Part shown: piece by piece, positions 1 to 5,917 of the stretch
Layout of the letters: each line of letters starts with the position of its first letter
Position numbering within the stretch: the first letter of the stretch is position 1
Assembly: GCA_002455215.1 (NCBI GenBank)
Contig: DKKK01000215.1
Location: 29,595-37,829, forward strand
Reading direction: 5' to 3'
Origin: Anaerolineales bacterium UBA6668
Lineage (GTDB): Bacteria > Chloroflexota > Anaerolineae > Anaerolineales > UBA6668
DNA length: 8,235 bases
Program-made: the position numbers and the translations under genes
The notes under the pieces: generated by a model
Database searches by the model: none
What the model was told of the DNA's origin: nothing
What the model saw: the letters and a program-made list of their open reading frames with translations, nothing else

Positions 1-1007
1 TATTGCGAAATACTGACCTGGCGCTGGTTGGCGGCGTTGGCGTAAGTTTGGGCACGTGATGGGTGGGTCTCTGCCAACCACTCGGCGAGTGTGCGTTCCA
101 TACCCATCATTAAACAATTTAAATCCACTGGTAAGATGCTGGTGGTTTGAATGCTCACCAGATTCTTACCGTCTGCCAGCCAGCGTGAACTGAAATCCCA
201 GCCGGATTCTGCCCCTGCCCGTAAATTGCGGAATAACCCAGCTTGTTGGGTGGGGCTTGCTTGAGCAAACAGTTGGCTGTCTTCGGCAAGTGCTTCTTCG
301 CGGGGTAGGTTATTGGTATCCCAATAGCGGTTAAGCACATGTTGGGCAGATAGGCGCACGGTGCGGGTGTTTGCGCTCGGTGAAGGTGCATGGGTCGGGG
401 GCAGGTCAGCCATCCAGAAACGGTATTCGGCTTCAAGCGCGGGCAAATAGGGCAAAACTGCTGGCAGACCCTTCTCGCGTGCCAGCAATTTCAGCATGAG
501 ATAAAAGAAGGGCGGTTGGGAACGGCTCAGAAAGTAGGTGCGACTGCCGTTAGGAATGTGCCCGTAGGTGGTGAGCAGGTGGGCAAAATTACCGACCATG
601 TACTCCAGTAGATCCAGCCTACCAGATGCCGCCAAACCCTCCATCGTGAAGTAACTATCCCAATAGAAAATTTCGCCGAAGCGTCCGCCAACCACCACAT
701 ACGGGTAGGGCAGAGCAAGCAACGTACTGTTGGGTGGTGGGTTTTGAGCTGGGCGGGTGAAGACATCCCACAGGCGATCTACTTGGACAAGTGCGGATGG
801 GTGGCGTCCAATTTGGCTGGTGTCGGCTGGAGCGGGCAACTCAAAGTGTTCGGCAACAAAATCTGCAAGCAATTGTTGAAATTTGGCGGAAATTTCCGTC
901 AGGTCATGTTTGGGAGTGCTATCGGCGAAGGTTTTGGAGTCGGGGAAAATGCGGGCGATCTGCACCGCCTGAAAGAGAGCGCTTGCCAAGTGAGTGTTTT
1001 TAGCCAT
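1..1007 (-). CDS. treF: Cytoplasmic trehalase, GH37 (3' end beyond window)
   Basis: Hydrolyses alpha,alpha-trehalose to two glucose molecules. The visible 335 residues run from the ATG at 1007 to the window edge, roughly 60 percent of the 549 residues of E. coli TreF. N-terminal residues 17-27 (IARIFPDSKTF) match the conserved start of the family. The GH37 signature is at residues 106-120 (VGGRFGEIFYWDSYF), followed by a GHIPNGSRTYFLSRSQPP-type block, an LNRYWD block and ESGWDFSSRW, whose Asp271 corresponds to the family's catalytic acid. The catalytic base and second signature lie off the window. The signature's usual first Pro is Val106 here. No signal peptide is visible, so it should act in the cytosol (TreF type rather than periplasmic TreA). 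The start is supported by the N-terminal match, an in-frame stop at 1062-1064, and a promoter placed directly upstream. It is divergent from the lipid operon, so a functional link is not implied. Confidence 0.93.
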   Translation of the reverse strand, partial: MAKNTHLASALFQAVQIARIFPDSKTFADSTPKHDLTEISAKFQQLLADFVAEHFELPAPADTSQIGRHPSALVQVDRLWDVFTRPAQNPPPNSTLLALPYPYVVVGGRFGEIFYWDSYFTMEGLAASGRLDLLEYMVGNFAHLLTTYGHIPNGSRTYFLSRSQPPFFYLMLKLLAREKGLPAVLPYLPALEAEYRFWMADLPPTHAPSPSANTRTVRLSAQHVLNRYWDTNNLPREEALAEDSQLFAQASPTQQAGLFRNLRAGAESGWDFSSRWLADGKNLVSIQTTSILPVDLNCLMMGMERTLAEWLAETHPSRAQTYANAANQRQVSISQ

Positions 1008-1014
1008 GCGCAGG

Positions 1015-1043
1015 ATTGTATGATTTTTGCAAACTTTCGTCAA
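1015..1043 (-). promoter_or_regulatory. Sigma70 promoter of the trehalase gene
   Basis: On the minus strand TTGACG (1043-1038) is followed by a 17-bp spacer and TACAAT (1020-1015). This is one mismatch from consensus in each hexamer, at the ideal spacing. Only seven bases separate the -10 from the ATG at 1007, so the predicted transcription start falls on or next to the A of the start codon. No Shine-Dalgarno sequence is seen upstream of the ATG. The transcript is therefore predicted to be leaderless. Confidence 0.65.
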
Positions 1044-1119
1044 GCAAGCGGGGGAGTAAATTCAGGGTAGGGTAGCCAAAATATGATTTACATTTTGATT
1101 AATAATGCCTAAGCGCGTA

Positions 1120-1148
1120 TTGACAATTTTGTGTCTTGGTTATACAAT
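1120..1148 (+). promoter_or_regulatory. Sigma70 promoter of the six-gene operon
   Basis: A perfect -35 TTGACA (1120-1125), a 17-bp spacer and a -10 TACAAT (1143-1148) predict transcription from about 1155. This is among the best matches to the sigma70 consensus one can expect and implies high basal strength unless repressed. The match rules out the GTG at 1131 as a translation start, because it lies between the two hexamers. It drives 1263 onward and no other convincing promoter is visible inside the operon. Confidence 0.8.
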
Positions 1149-1188
1149 GTTATATGTATTAACTATTTTAATAATAAACACAATGTGT
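1122..1188. promoter_or_regulatory. Cluster of short inverted repeats, possible operator
   Basis: Three small dyads sit on the plus promoter and just downstream: GACA-N6-TGTC at 1122-1135 (overlapping the -35), ATACA-N8-TGTAT at 1142-1159 (overlapping the -10), and ACACA-A-TGTGT at 1178-1188. The heptamer ACAATGT occurs at 1144-1150 and again at 1180-1186, 36 bp apart. Placement over core promoter elements suits a repressor, or an activator that remodels the promoter. The arms are short and the region is AT-rich, so chance is a serious alternative. No specific regulator can be named. Confidence 0.3.
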
Positions 1189-1262
1189 CTATCAATGGGT
1201 CGTCTTATCAGAAAATTCCCGCCTTCTCTACAACAAACAGTTACCCCAAAAGCTACCCGTCC

Positions 1263-2210
1263 ATGAACCGAGCCGTTTTTCCACGCAACCATCTTTTGCC
1301 CCGCCTGTGGGTTTACCAGTCTGAACGTTTCCCACTATTTGCCCATTCCGCGCTGATTGCCGCCTTCAGCCTATCGGCAGTGTGTTTTTCGCTTTATTTG
1401 CGCGGGCAAGCCTACCTTCCGAGCCTAAAAACCAGTCTGGTCAGCTTTCTTTGCGCCTTGTTGTTCTTTTTACAGCTTCGCCTGGCAGATGAATTTAAGG
1501 ATTTTGCCGATGACAGCCGTTTTCGTCCTTACCGTGCAGTGCCGCGTGGCTTGGTGACACTCCGCGAGCTTGGTTGGTTGTGGGCAATATCCTGCCTAAT
1601 GCAAGGTCTACTGGCAGGGTGGCTTTCCCCGGCATTGCTCCCGCTCTTGCTGGGGGTGTGGGGCTATGTGGGCTTGATGCGGCTTGAATTTTTTGCGCCC
1701 CATTGGTTAAAAAGCCACCCCATTGTGTACCTTTGCTCACACATGCTGATTCTTCCGCTAATGGTTGTGTTCATCACCGCGTGCGATTGGCGGGTAGCCG
1801 GGCAGGCATATCCAGCCAGTGGGTTGGAGTGGTTTTTACTGGCTAGTTTCTTTAATGGAGTAGTAGTTGAAATTGGGCGAAAAATCCGCCCCCCACACAG
1901 TGAAGAAGTGGGTGTGGAAACGTACACCGCTTTGTGGGGGCAAAAGCGGGCAGTGCTGGCGTGGCTGGGCGCGGCGGGCAGTGCCGCACTGTGCGGGATT
2001 TTTGCCGCTCAACAAGTGCGTGCTGGCGTGCTGGTGATAGGCATCCTGTTGGCGCAACTCATTCCCATGCTAGCGATTGCTCGGCATTTTGTGCGGAAGC
2101 CATCCCCCACATCTGCCAAAGTTCTCGAAATGTTATCGGGAATCTGGACAATAGTCTTCTATTTAAATCTAGGGCTACTTCCACTAATTCGGCAGGTACT
2201 ATACCCATGA
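1263..2210 (+). CDS. UbiA-family membrane prenyltransferase, divergent
   Basis: A 315-residue, strongly hydrophobic protein with about eight or nine membrane segments (for example residues 27-46, 57-75, 104-120, 155-174, 188-203, 232-249, 255-273, 291-309). The first Asp-rich motif of UbiA enzymes is clear at D76-E-x-x-D80-x-x-x-D84, followed by the conserved RPYRAVPRGLV stretch. This loop binds Mg2+ and the prenyl diphosphate. The second motif, usually DxxxD, is replaced by E203-I-G-R-K-I-R209 with E214, E215 and then GVETYTALWG, a clearly divergent version. Family members move an isoprenoid chain to an aromatic, quinone or glycerol-phosphate acceptor; the acceptor here is unknown. ATG 1263 is chosen because the upstream GTG (1131) lies inside the promoter; GTG 1185 is possible but weak. 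Shine-Dalgarno pairing is poor. Its stop overlaps the next ATG by four bases (ATGA, 2207-2210). Confidence 0.85.
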   Translation: MNRAVFPRNHLLPRLWVYQSERFPLFAHSALIAAFSLSAVCFSLYLRGQAYLPSLKTSLVSFLCALLFFLQLRLADEFKDFADDSRFRPYRAVPRGLVTLRELGWLWAISCLMQGLLAGWLSPALLPLLLGVWGYVGLMRLEFFAPHWLKSHPIVYLCSHMLILPLMVVFITACDWRVAGQAYPASGLEWFLLASFFNGVVVEIGRKIRPPHSEEVGVETYTALWGQKRAVLAWLGAAGSAALCGIFAAQQVRAGVLVIGILLAQLIPMLAIARHFVRKPSPTSAKVLEMLSGIWTIVFYLNLGLLPLIRQVLYP

Positions 2211-4789
2211 ACTACATCCTGTTTCCAAACGCTTCTGTCACGCCAGCCGAGTTAGGTGGCAAGGCAGGGGCTTTGCATCGGTTACGGCAAGGCGGGTTCA
2301 ATATCCCCAGTTGGCTAGTACTTTCACCACAGGCTTTTTCCGTCAGCTTAGCTGAATCGCAACAAACCAACCTGAAAACTGCCACCCAACACGGGCAAGT
2401 CGCCGAGATTTTTCGGCAGGTGCGGCTGGATAGCCACGCCCACAATGCGCTCTGCTCCGCCTTACGGGAGCTTTGCCCGCAAAATGAGTTGGTTGCAGTG
2501 CGTTCATCGGGCATTGAAGAAGATAGCGCCAGCCATTCCTTTGCTGGTCAATTCCAAAGTTATCTTTCAGTACAGCCCAGTGATGTGCCAGAAAAGGTCG
2601 TGGGGGTTTGGCAATCTGCTTTTAGCGAGCAAAATTTAGCTTATCGCCGTGAGCATGGCTTAGATTCGGCACAAGTCCCGGCAGTTTTGATCCAGCGCAT
2701 GGTTCACGCCGAAACAGCCGGAGTGGCATTCAGCACCGACCCAGTCAGCGGGCAGGATGATGTGCTGGTTAGTGCGGTGGTTGGCTTGGGAGATAGATTG
2801 GTCTCTGGTAAGGTGAGTGCAGATACCTACCGCGTGACACGCTCGGGGCAGGTCAGTGAAAGCGTGCGTGTTGCCAGCCAACCCGTTTTGACCGAAGCGC
2901 AAATTCAAGCAGTAGCGCAACTTACCCGCCAAGTCGAAGCCTTCTTCGGCTGTCCGCAGGATGTGGAATGGGCGATTGAGTCCGGCACACTTTACCTACT
3001 GCAAGCCCGCCCCATTACCACCCCGACACATCCCCCCTTTCAAGAGCATTTTTTCAACCTGTGGGACAACAGCAACATTGCCGAAAGTTACCCGGGCTAC
3101 ACCCTACCGCTCACCTTTTCGTTTGCTCGCCGTGCCTATGCCGAAGTCTATCGGCAGTTTTGCCGAATATTGGGCGTGCCACAGCAGAGAATGCTGGAAA
3201 ATGCCAACACCTTTCGCTGTATGTTGGGCTTGCGGCAGGGGCGCATGTACTACAACCTGCTTAACTGGTATCGCGTGTTGGCAATCCTGCCCGGTTACCA
3301 GCTTAACCGTCATTTTATGGAACAGATGATGGGAGTCAAGCAAAGTTTGCCGGAGGCTACAGCACGCCAAGTGCGGCCCGCACCCATTGCCGGTTGGTTG
3401 GATGCCCTGCATTTTGTTCGTACAATTTTCGGCTTAATCATCCATTATGGCTTGTTGGAAACGCACATTCGCCAGTTTTATGCCCGATTGTCAGCCACAC
3501 TCGGCACGCAACGCCCCGACCTACGCAATTGGCAATCTGACCAACTTGTGGCGGACTATCGCCATCTGGAAGGTCAACTGCTCGCCCGTTGGGATGCGCC
3601 CTTGCTAAACGACTTTTTCACCATGATTTTTTACGGTTTGCTCAAAAGCCTGACGCAAAAGTGGTGTAGCGATAGTCAAGGAAGCTTGCGCAACTCATTG
3701 TTGGCGGGTTGTGGCGGGGTTATCAGCGCCGAACCGGCACGGCTGATTCGCCAAATGGCAGATAGCGTGACGGGGGATGCTGATTTTGCCGAAATGCTTT
3801 GTACCGGCACACTCGCCGAAATCCTGATAGCGCTACCCGCCCAGCCCAGCTTTGAACAGCGCTACTTTGCTTACTTAGAAAAATTTGGCGACCGCTGTTT
3901 AGAAGAACTCAAGCTAGAAAACCCCACCTTGCATGAAGTACCATTGGTTTTATTGCGTGCAGTTGGACATTTTGCCCGGCAAAAACGGCTATCACCTACA
4001 CCCGCCGAAGAAAACGTGCCGCTCACCCTTGCCACCGAAGCCGAAGCCCAAGCACAACGCCAATTGGCAGGTGATCCCCTGCGCCAATTGGTTTTCAACT
4101 GGGTCTTGCGCAATACCCGCCGTCTGGTGCGTAACCGCGAAAATTTACGCTTCGAACGCACGCGCGTCTTTGGGCGGGCACGCCTGATTATGCTCGAACT
4201 AGGGCGGCGTTTTCACTCTGCCCGACTTTTACAAGATGCACGCGATGTCTTTTATTTGGAAGTGGAAGAAGTATTGGGTACAGTGGAAGGCACCGCAACC
4301 ACCGCTGACTTGCAGGGCTTGGTGCGCATTCGCCAAGCCGAGTATGCGCGTTACCGCACCCAAACTACCTTGCCCGATAGATTTGAGACGCGTGGCTTGC
4401 CATCCATTGCGCAAGCCTCCGTTGTATCGCCATCCACCCAGCACAAAGGAGAAACGCTAGCGGGCTTGGGCTGTTCGCCGGGGCGAGTGCGGGGGCAAGT
4501 GCGGGTGATTCGTGAGCCGCGCAATGCCGTTTTGCAGGCAGGGGAGATTTTAGTTGCCGACCATACCGACCCGGGCTGGATTTTGCTTTTTGCCACTGCC
4601 GCCGGATTGCTGGTAGAGCATGGAAGTCCGCTTTCCCATGTCGCCATTGTTTCCCGCGAGATGGGCTTGCCCTGTGTGGTGGCTGTACCCGGTCTGACCG
4701 ATTGGCTGAGCGATGGCGATTGGGTGGAACTGGATGGGGCGAGCGGCATCATTCAAAAACTTGGAGAACACACCGACTATGTCCACTGA
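2207..4789 (+). CDS. PEP-synthase/rifampicin-phosphotransferase-like dikinase
   Basis: An 860-residue protein with three parts. Residues 1-272 form the PPDK_N ATP-grasp domain: GGKAGAL with Lys19, VAVRSSGIEED with Arg99, SFAGQ at 111-115, a QRMVHAETAGVAFSTDP block at 163-179, and QDVEW (251-255) with LLQARPIT (264-271). A helical central domain, roughly 280-740, includes conserved blocks such as ENLRFERTRVFGRARL and DARDVFYLEVEE. The C-terminal swivelling phospho-His domain, about 750-855, has EHGSPLSHVAIVSREMGLP with catalytic His811. The C-terminal PEP/pyruvate TIM barrel of PEP synthase is absent. Length, domain order and His position match rifampicin phosphotransferase (about 867 aa, His near 825). 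Such enzymes pass the beta-phosphate of ATP through His to an acceptor, leaving AMP and phosphate. The acceptor here is not predictable; the neighbours suggest a lipid or isoprenoid alcohol. Start ATG 2207 is coupled to the gene before; a weak GGCAGG lies ten bases upstream. Confidence 0.88.
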   Translation: MNYILFPNASVTPAELGGKAGALHRLRQGGFNIPSWLVLSPQAFSVSLAESQQTNLKTATQHGQVAEIFRQVRLDSHAHNALCSALRELCPQNELVAVRSSGIEEDSASHSFAGQFQSYLSVQPSDVPEKVVGVWQSAFSEQNLAYRREHGLDSAQVPAVLIQRMVHAETAGVAFSTDPVSGQDDVLVSAVVGLGDRLVSGKVSADTYRVTRSGQVSESVRVASQPVLTEAQIQAVAQLTRQVEAFFGCPQDVEWAIESGTLYLLQARPITTPTHPPFQEHFFNLWDNSNIAESYPGYTLPLTFSFARRAYAEVYRQFCRILGVPQQRMLENANTFRCMLGLRQGRMYYNLLNWYRVLAILPGYQLNRHFMEQMMGVKQSLPEATARQVRPAPIAGWLDALHFVRTIFGLIIHYGLLETHIRQFYARLSATLGTQRPDLRNWQSDQLVADYRHLEGQLLARWDAPLLNDFFTMIFYGLLKSLTQKWCSDSQGSLRNSLLAGCGGVISAEPARLIRQMADSVTGDADFAEMLCTGTLAEILIALPAQPSFEQRYFAYLEKFGDRCLEELKLENPTLHEVPLVLLRAVGHFARQKRLSPTPAEENVPLTLATEAEAQAQRQLAGDPLRQLVFNWVLRNTRRLVRNRENLRFERTRVFGRARLIMLELGRRFHSARLLQDARDVFYLEVEEVLGTVEGTATTADLQGLVRIRQAEYARYRTQTTLPDRFETRGLPSIAQASVVSPSTQHKGETLAGLGCSPGRVRGQVRVIREPRNAVLQAGEILVADHTDPGWILLFATAAGLLVEHGSPLSHVAIVSREMGLPCVVAVPGLTDWLSDGDWVELDGASGIIQKLGEHTDYVH
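4763..4766 (+). promoter_or_regulatory. Ribosome binding site of the BtaA-like gene
   Basis: GGAG lies inside the end of the dikinase gene, twelve bases before ATG 4779. It supports that start over the upstream in-frame ATG at 4713, which would add 22 residues wholly inside the dikinase coding sequence. Confidence 0.5.
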
Positions 4790-5894
4790 AATTGCCACCA
4801 AAGCCGATTTTTCTACCTTGCGCTATGCCCAATGCTGGGAAGATGCCGACATTCTGCTGGAAGCACTCAACGTACAAGCCGGGGCAGTCTGCATCTCGAT
4901 TGCTTCGGCGGGTGATAACACCCTGTCTTTACTTACCCAAAATCCCGGACGGGTGATTGCGCTCGACTTAAGCCCCACCCAATTGGCTTGCCTTGAACTG
5001 CGCGTGGCGGCGTATCGCACATTAACACACCCCGAACTGCTGGAACTAATGGGATCGCGGGCAAGCGAACAACGTGCGCGTTTGTACCAACGTTGTCAAG
5101 GCTTGCTTTCGGACTCTGCTCGGCAATTTTGGTCTGCTCACCCCAAAGCTATACAGCACGGTATTGGTTCGGCAGGTAAGTTTGAACGCTATTTTGCCTT
5201 GTTTCGCACCTATATTTTGCCATTGGTTCACTCCCAGCCTACGGTTGACCGGTTACTTCAAGGTGGAAATTTGCTAGAACGCTCGAATTTTTACGCGAAT
5301 GAATGGGACAACTGGCGTTGGCAGTTGCTATTTCGGCTGTTCTTTTCGCGCTTTGTGATGGGGCAATTGGGGCGTGACCCAAGCTTTTTCCACTATGTGG
5401 AAGGTCCCGTCAGCACGCAAATTTTGCAACGCGTATATCATGCCACCACCCACCTGAATCCCGCCGAAAACCCCTATATGCAGTGGATTCTCACTGGGCA
5501 ACACAGTCACGCTTTGCCCCACGCGCTCCGCCCGGAAAATTTTGACCTGATTCGCGCCAACTTGGAGCGGCTGGAGTGGCACTGCCTATCGATTGAAGAT
5601 TTTTTGGCAACCCATAGCGTTGAACCCGTAGATTGCTATAACCTGAGCGATATTTTTGAGTATATGTCGCCCGAAAATTACCAGCGGCTCTTGGAAAAAC
5701 TGGTTGCCTTTGGACGCCCCGGTGGGCGCATGGCGTACTGGAACATGCTAACGCCGCGTTCCCGCCCAGCCTGTATGTCCCAGCAGATTGCCCCGCTCTT
5801 GCCCCTTGCCCAGCGGCTTCATCAGTTCGACAAAGCGTTTTTTTATCGCGATTTTGTTGTGGAAGAAATTCTCCCCCAAAATAGTGCAGTTTAG
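4779..5894 (+). CDS. DUF3419/BtaA-like aminocarboxypropyl transferase
   Basis: A 371-residue soluble-looking protein of the DUF3419 family. The founding member BtaA moves the 3-amino-3-carboxypropyl group of S-adenosylmethionine to diacylglycerol, the first step of betaine-lipid synthesis. Visible hallmarks are YAQCWEDADILLEAL at residues 16-30; a Rossmann SAM-binding region CISIASAGDNTLSLL (38-52) followed by VIALDLSPTQL (59-69) with acidic Asp63; GIGSAGKFERYF (128-139); and NLSDIFEYM (288-296). It lacks most of the N-terminal extension of Rhodobacter BtaA (about 415 aa), so it belongs to the shorter DUF3419 group. No BtaB N-methyltransferase follows. The start overlaps the preceding gene by 11 nt, with GGAG upstream. 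The acceptor could be diacylglycerol or another lipid alcohol; family assignment is firm, reaction is inferred. Confidence 0.87.
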   Translation: MSTEIATKADFSTLRYAQCWEDADILLEALNVQAGAVCISIASAGDNTLSLLTQNPGRVIALDLSPTQLACLELRVAAYRTLTHPELLELMGSRASEQRARLYQRCQGLLSDSARQFWSAHPKAIQHGIGSAGKFERYFALFRTYILPLVHSQPTVDRLLQGGNLLERSNFYANEWDNWRWQLLFRLFFSRFVMGQLGRDPSFFHYVEGPVSTQILQRVYHATTHLNPAENPYMQWILTGQHSHALPHALRPENFDLIRANLERLEWHCLSIEDFLATHSVEPVDCYNLSDIFEYMSPENYQRLLEKLVAFGRPGGRMAYWNMLTPRSRPACMSQQIAPLLPLAQRLHQFDKAFFYRDFVVEEILPQNSAV

Positions 5895-5903
5895 CCACCC
5901 ATT

Positions 5904-5910
5904 AAGAAGG
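5904..5910 (+). promoter_or_regulatory. Strong Shine-Dalgarno for the lipid kinase gene
   Basis: AAGAAGG ends seven bases before ATG 5918, the best ribosome binding site in the operon. It sits in the 23-nt gap after the BtaA-like gene and fixes the kinase start. Confidence 0.7.
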
Positions 5911-5917
5911 TATTATC

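Larger units (their letters stand above)
1008..1262. other. Divergent intergenic region and operon leader
   Basis: This stretch of about 255 bp separates the divergent trehalase and prenyltransferase genes. It holds the two outward-facing promoters, an AT-rich segment at 1079-1107 with no assigned role, and a leader of about 108 nt before the ATG at 1263. I see no tRNA, no rho-independent terminator and no recognisable riboswitch. The reading frame of the prenyltransferase stays open upstream to 1131, but its early codons overlap the promoter and read as low-complexity, non-homologous sequence. Confidence 0.7.

Noticed and set aside
744..1070. 108-aa plus-strand open frame
   Set aside because: Antisense to the trehalase N-terminus, which has clear homology; the frame reads as a shadow with no recognisable motif.
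1131..1262. 44-residue N-terminal extension of the prenyltransferase from GTG 1131
   Set aside because: The GTG lies between the -35 and -10 hexamers of the predicted promoter, so it would not be transcribed; the added residues are low-complexity and unlike UbiA N-termini.
1934..2206. 91-residue upstream extension of the dikinase
   Set aside because: It lies entirely inside the prenyltransferase in another frame and gives an Ala/Gly/Arg-rich sequence; family homology begins a few residues after ATG 2207, which makes a classic ATGA coupling.
4713..4778. 22-residue extension of the BtaA-like protein
   Set aside because: It overlaps the conserved end of the dikinase, while ATG 4779 has GGAG upstream and a natural N-terminus.
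2207..4789. Naming the dikinase PEP synthase or PPDK
   Set aside because: The C-terminal PEP/pyruvate TIM barrel is missing; only the ATP-grasp and His domains are shared.
2207..4789. Naming the dikinase a rifampicin resistance gene
   Set aside because: Architecture fits, but the operon context is biosynthetic and the acceptor-binding domain cannot be assigned to rifamycin from sequence alone.
5491..5898. 135-aa and (at 4351-4752) 133-aa minus-strand open frames
   Set aside because: They are antisense to well-conserved parts of the BtaA-like and dikinase genes, with Arg/Pro/Ser-rich composition typical of shadow frames and no supporting start signals.
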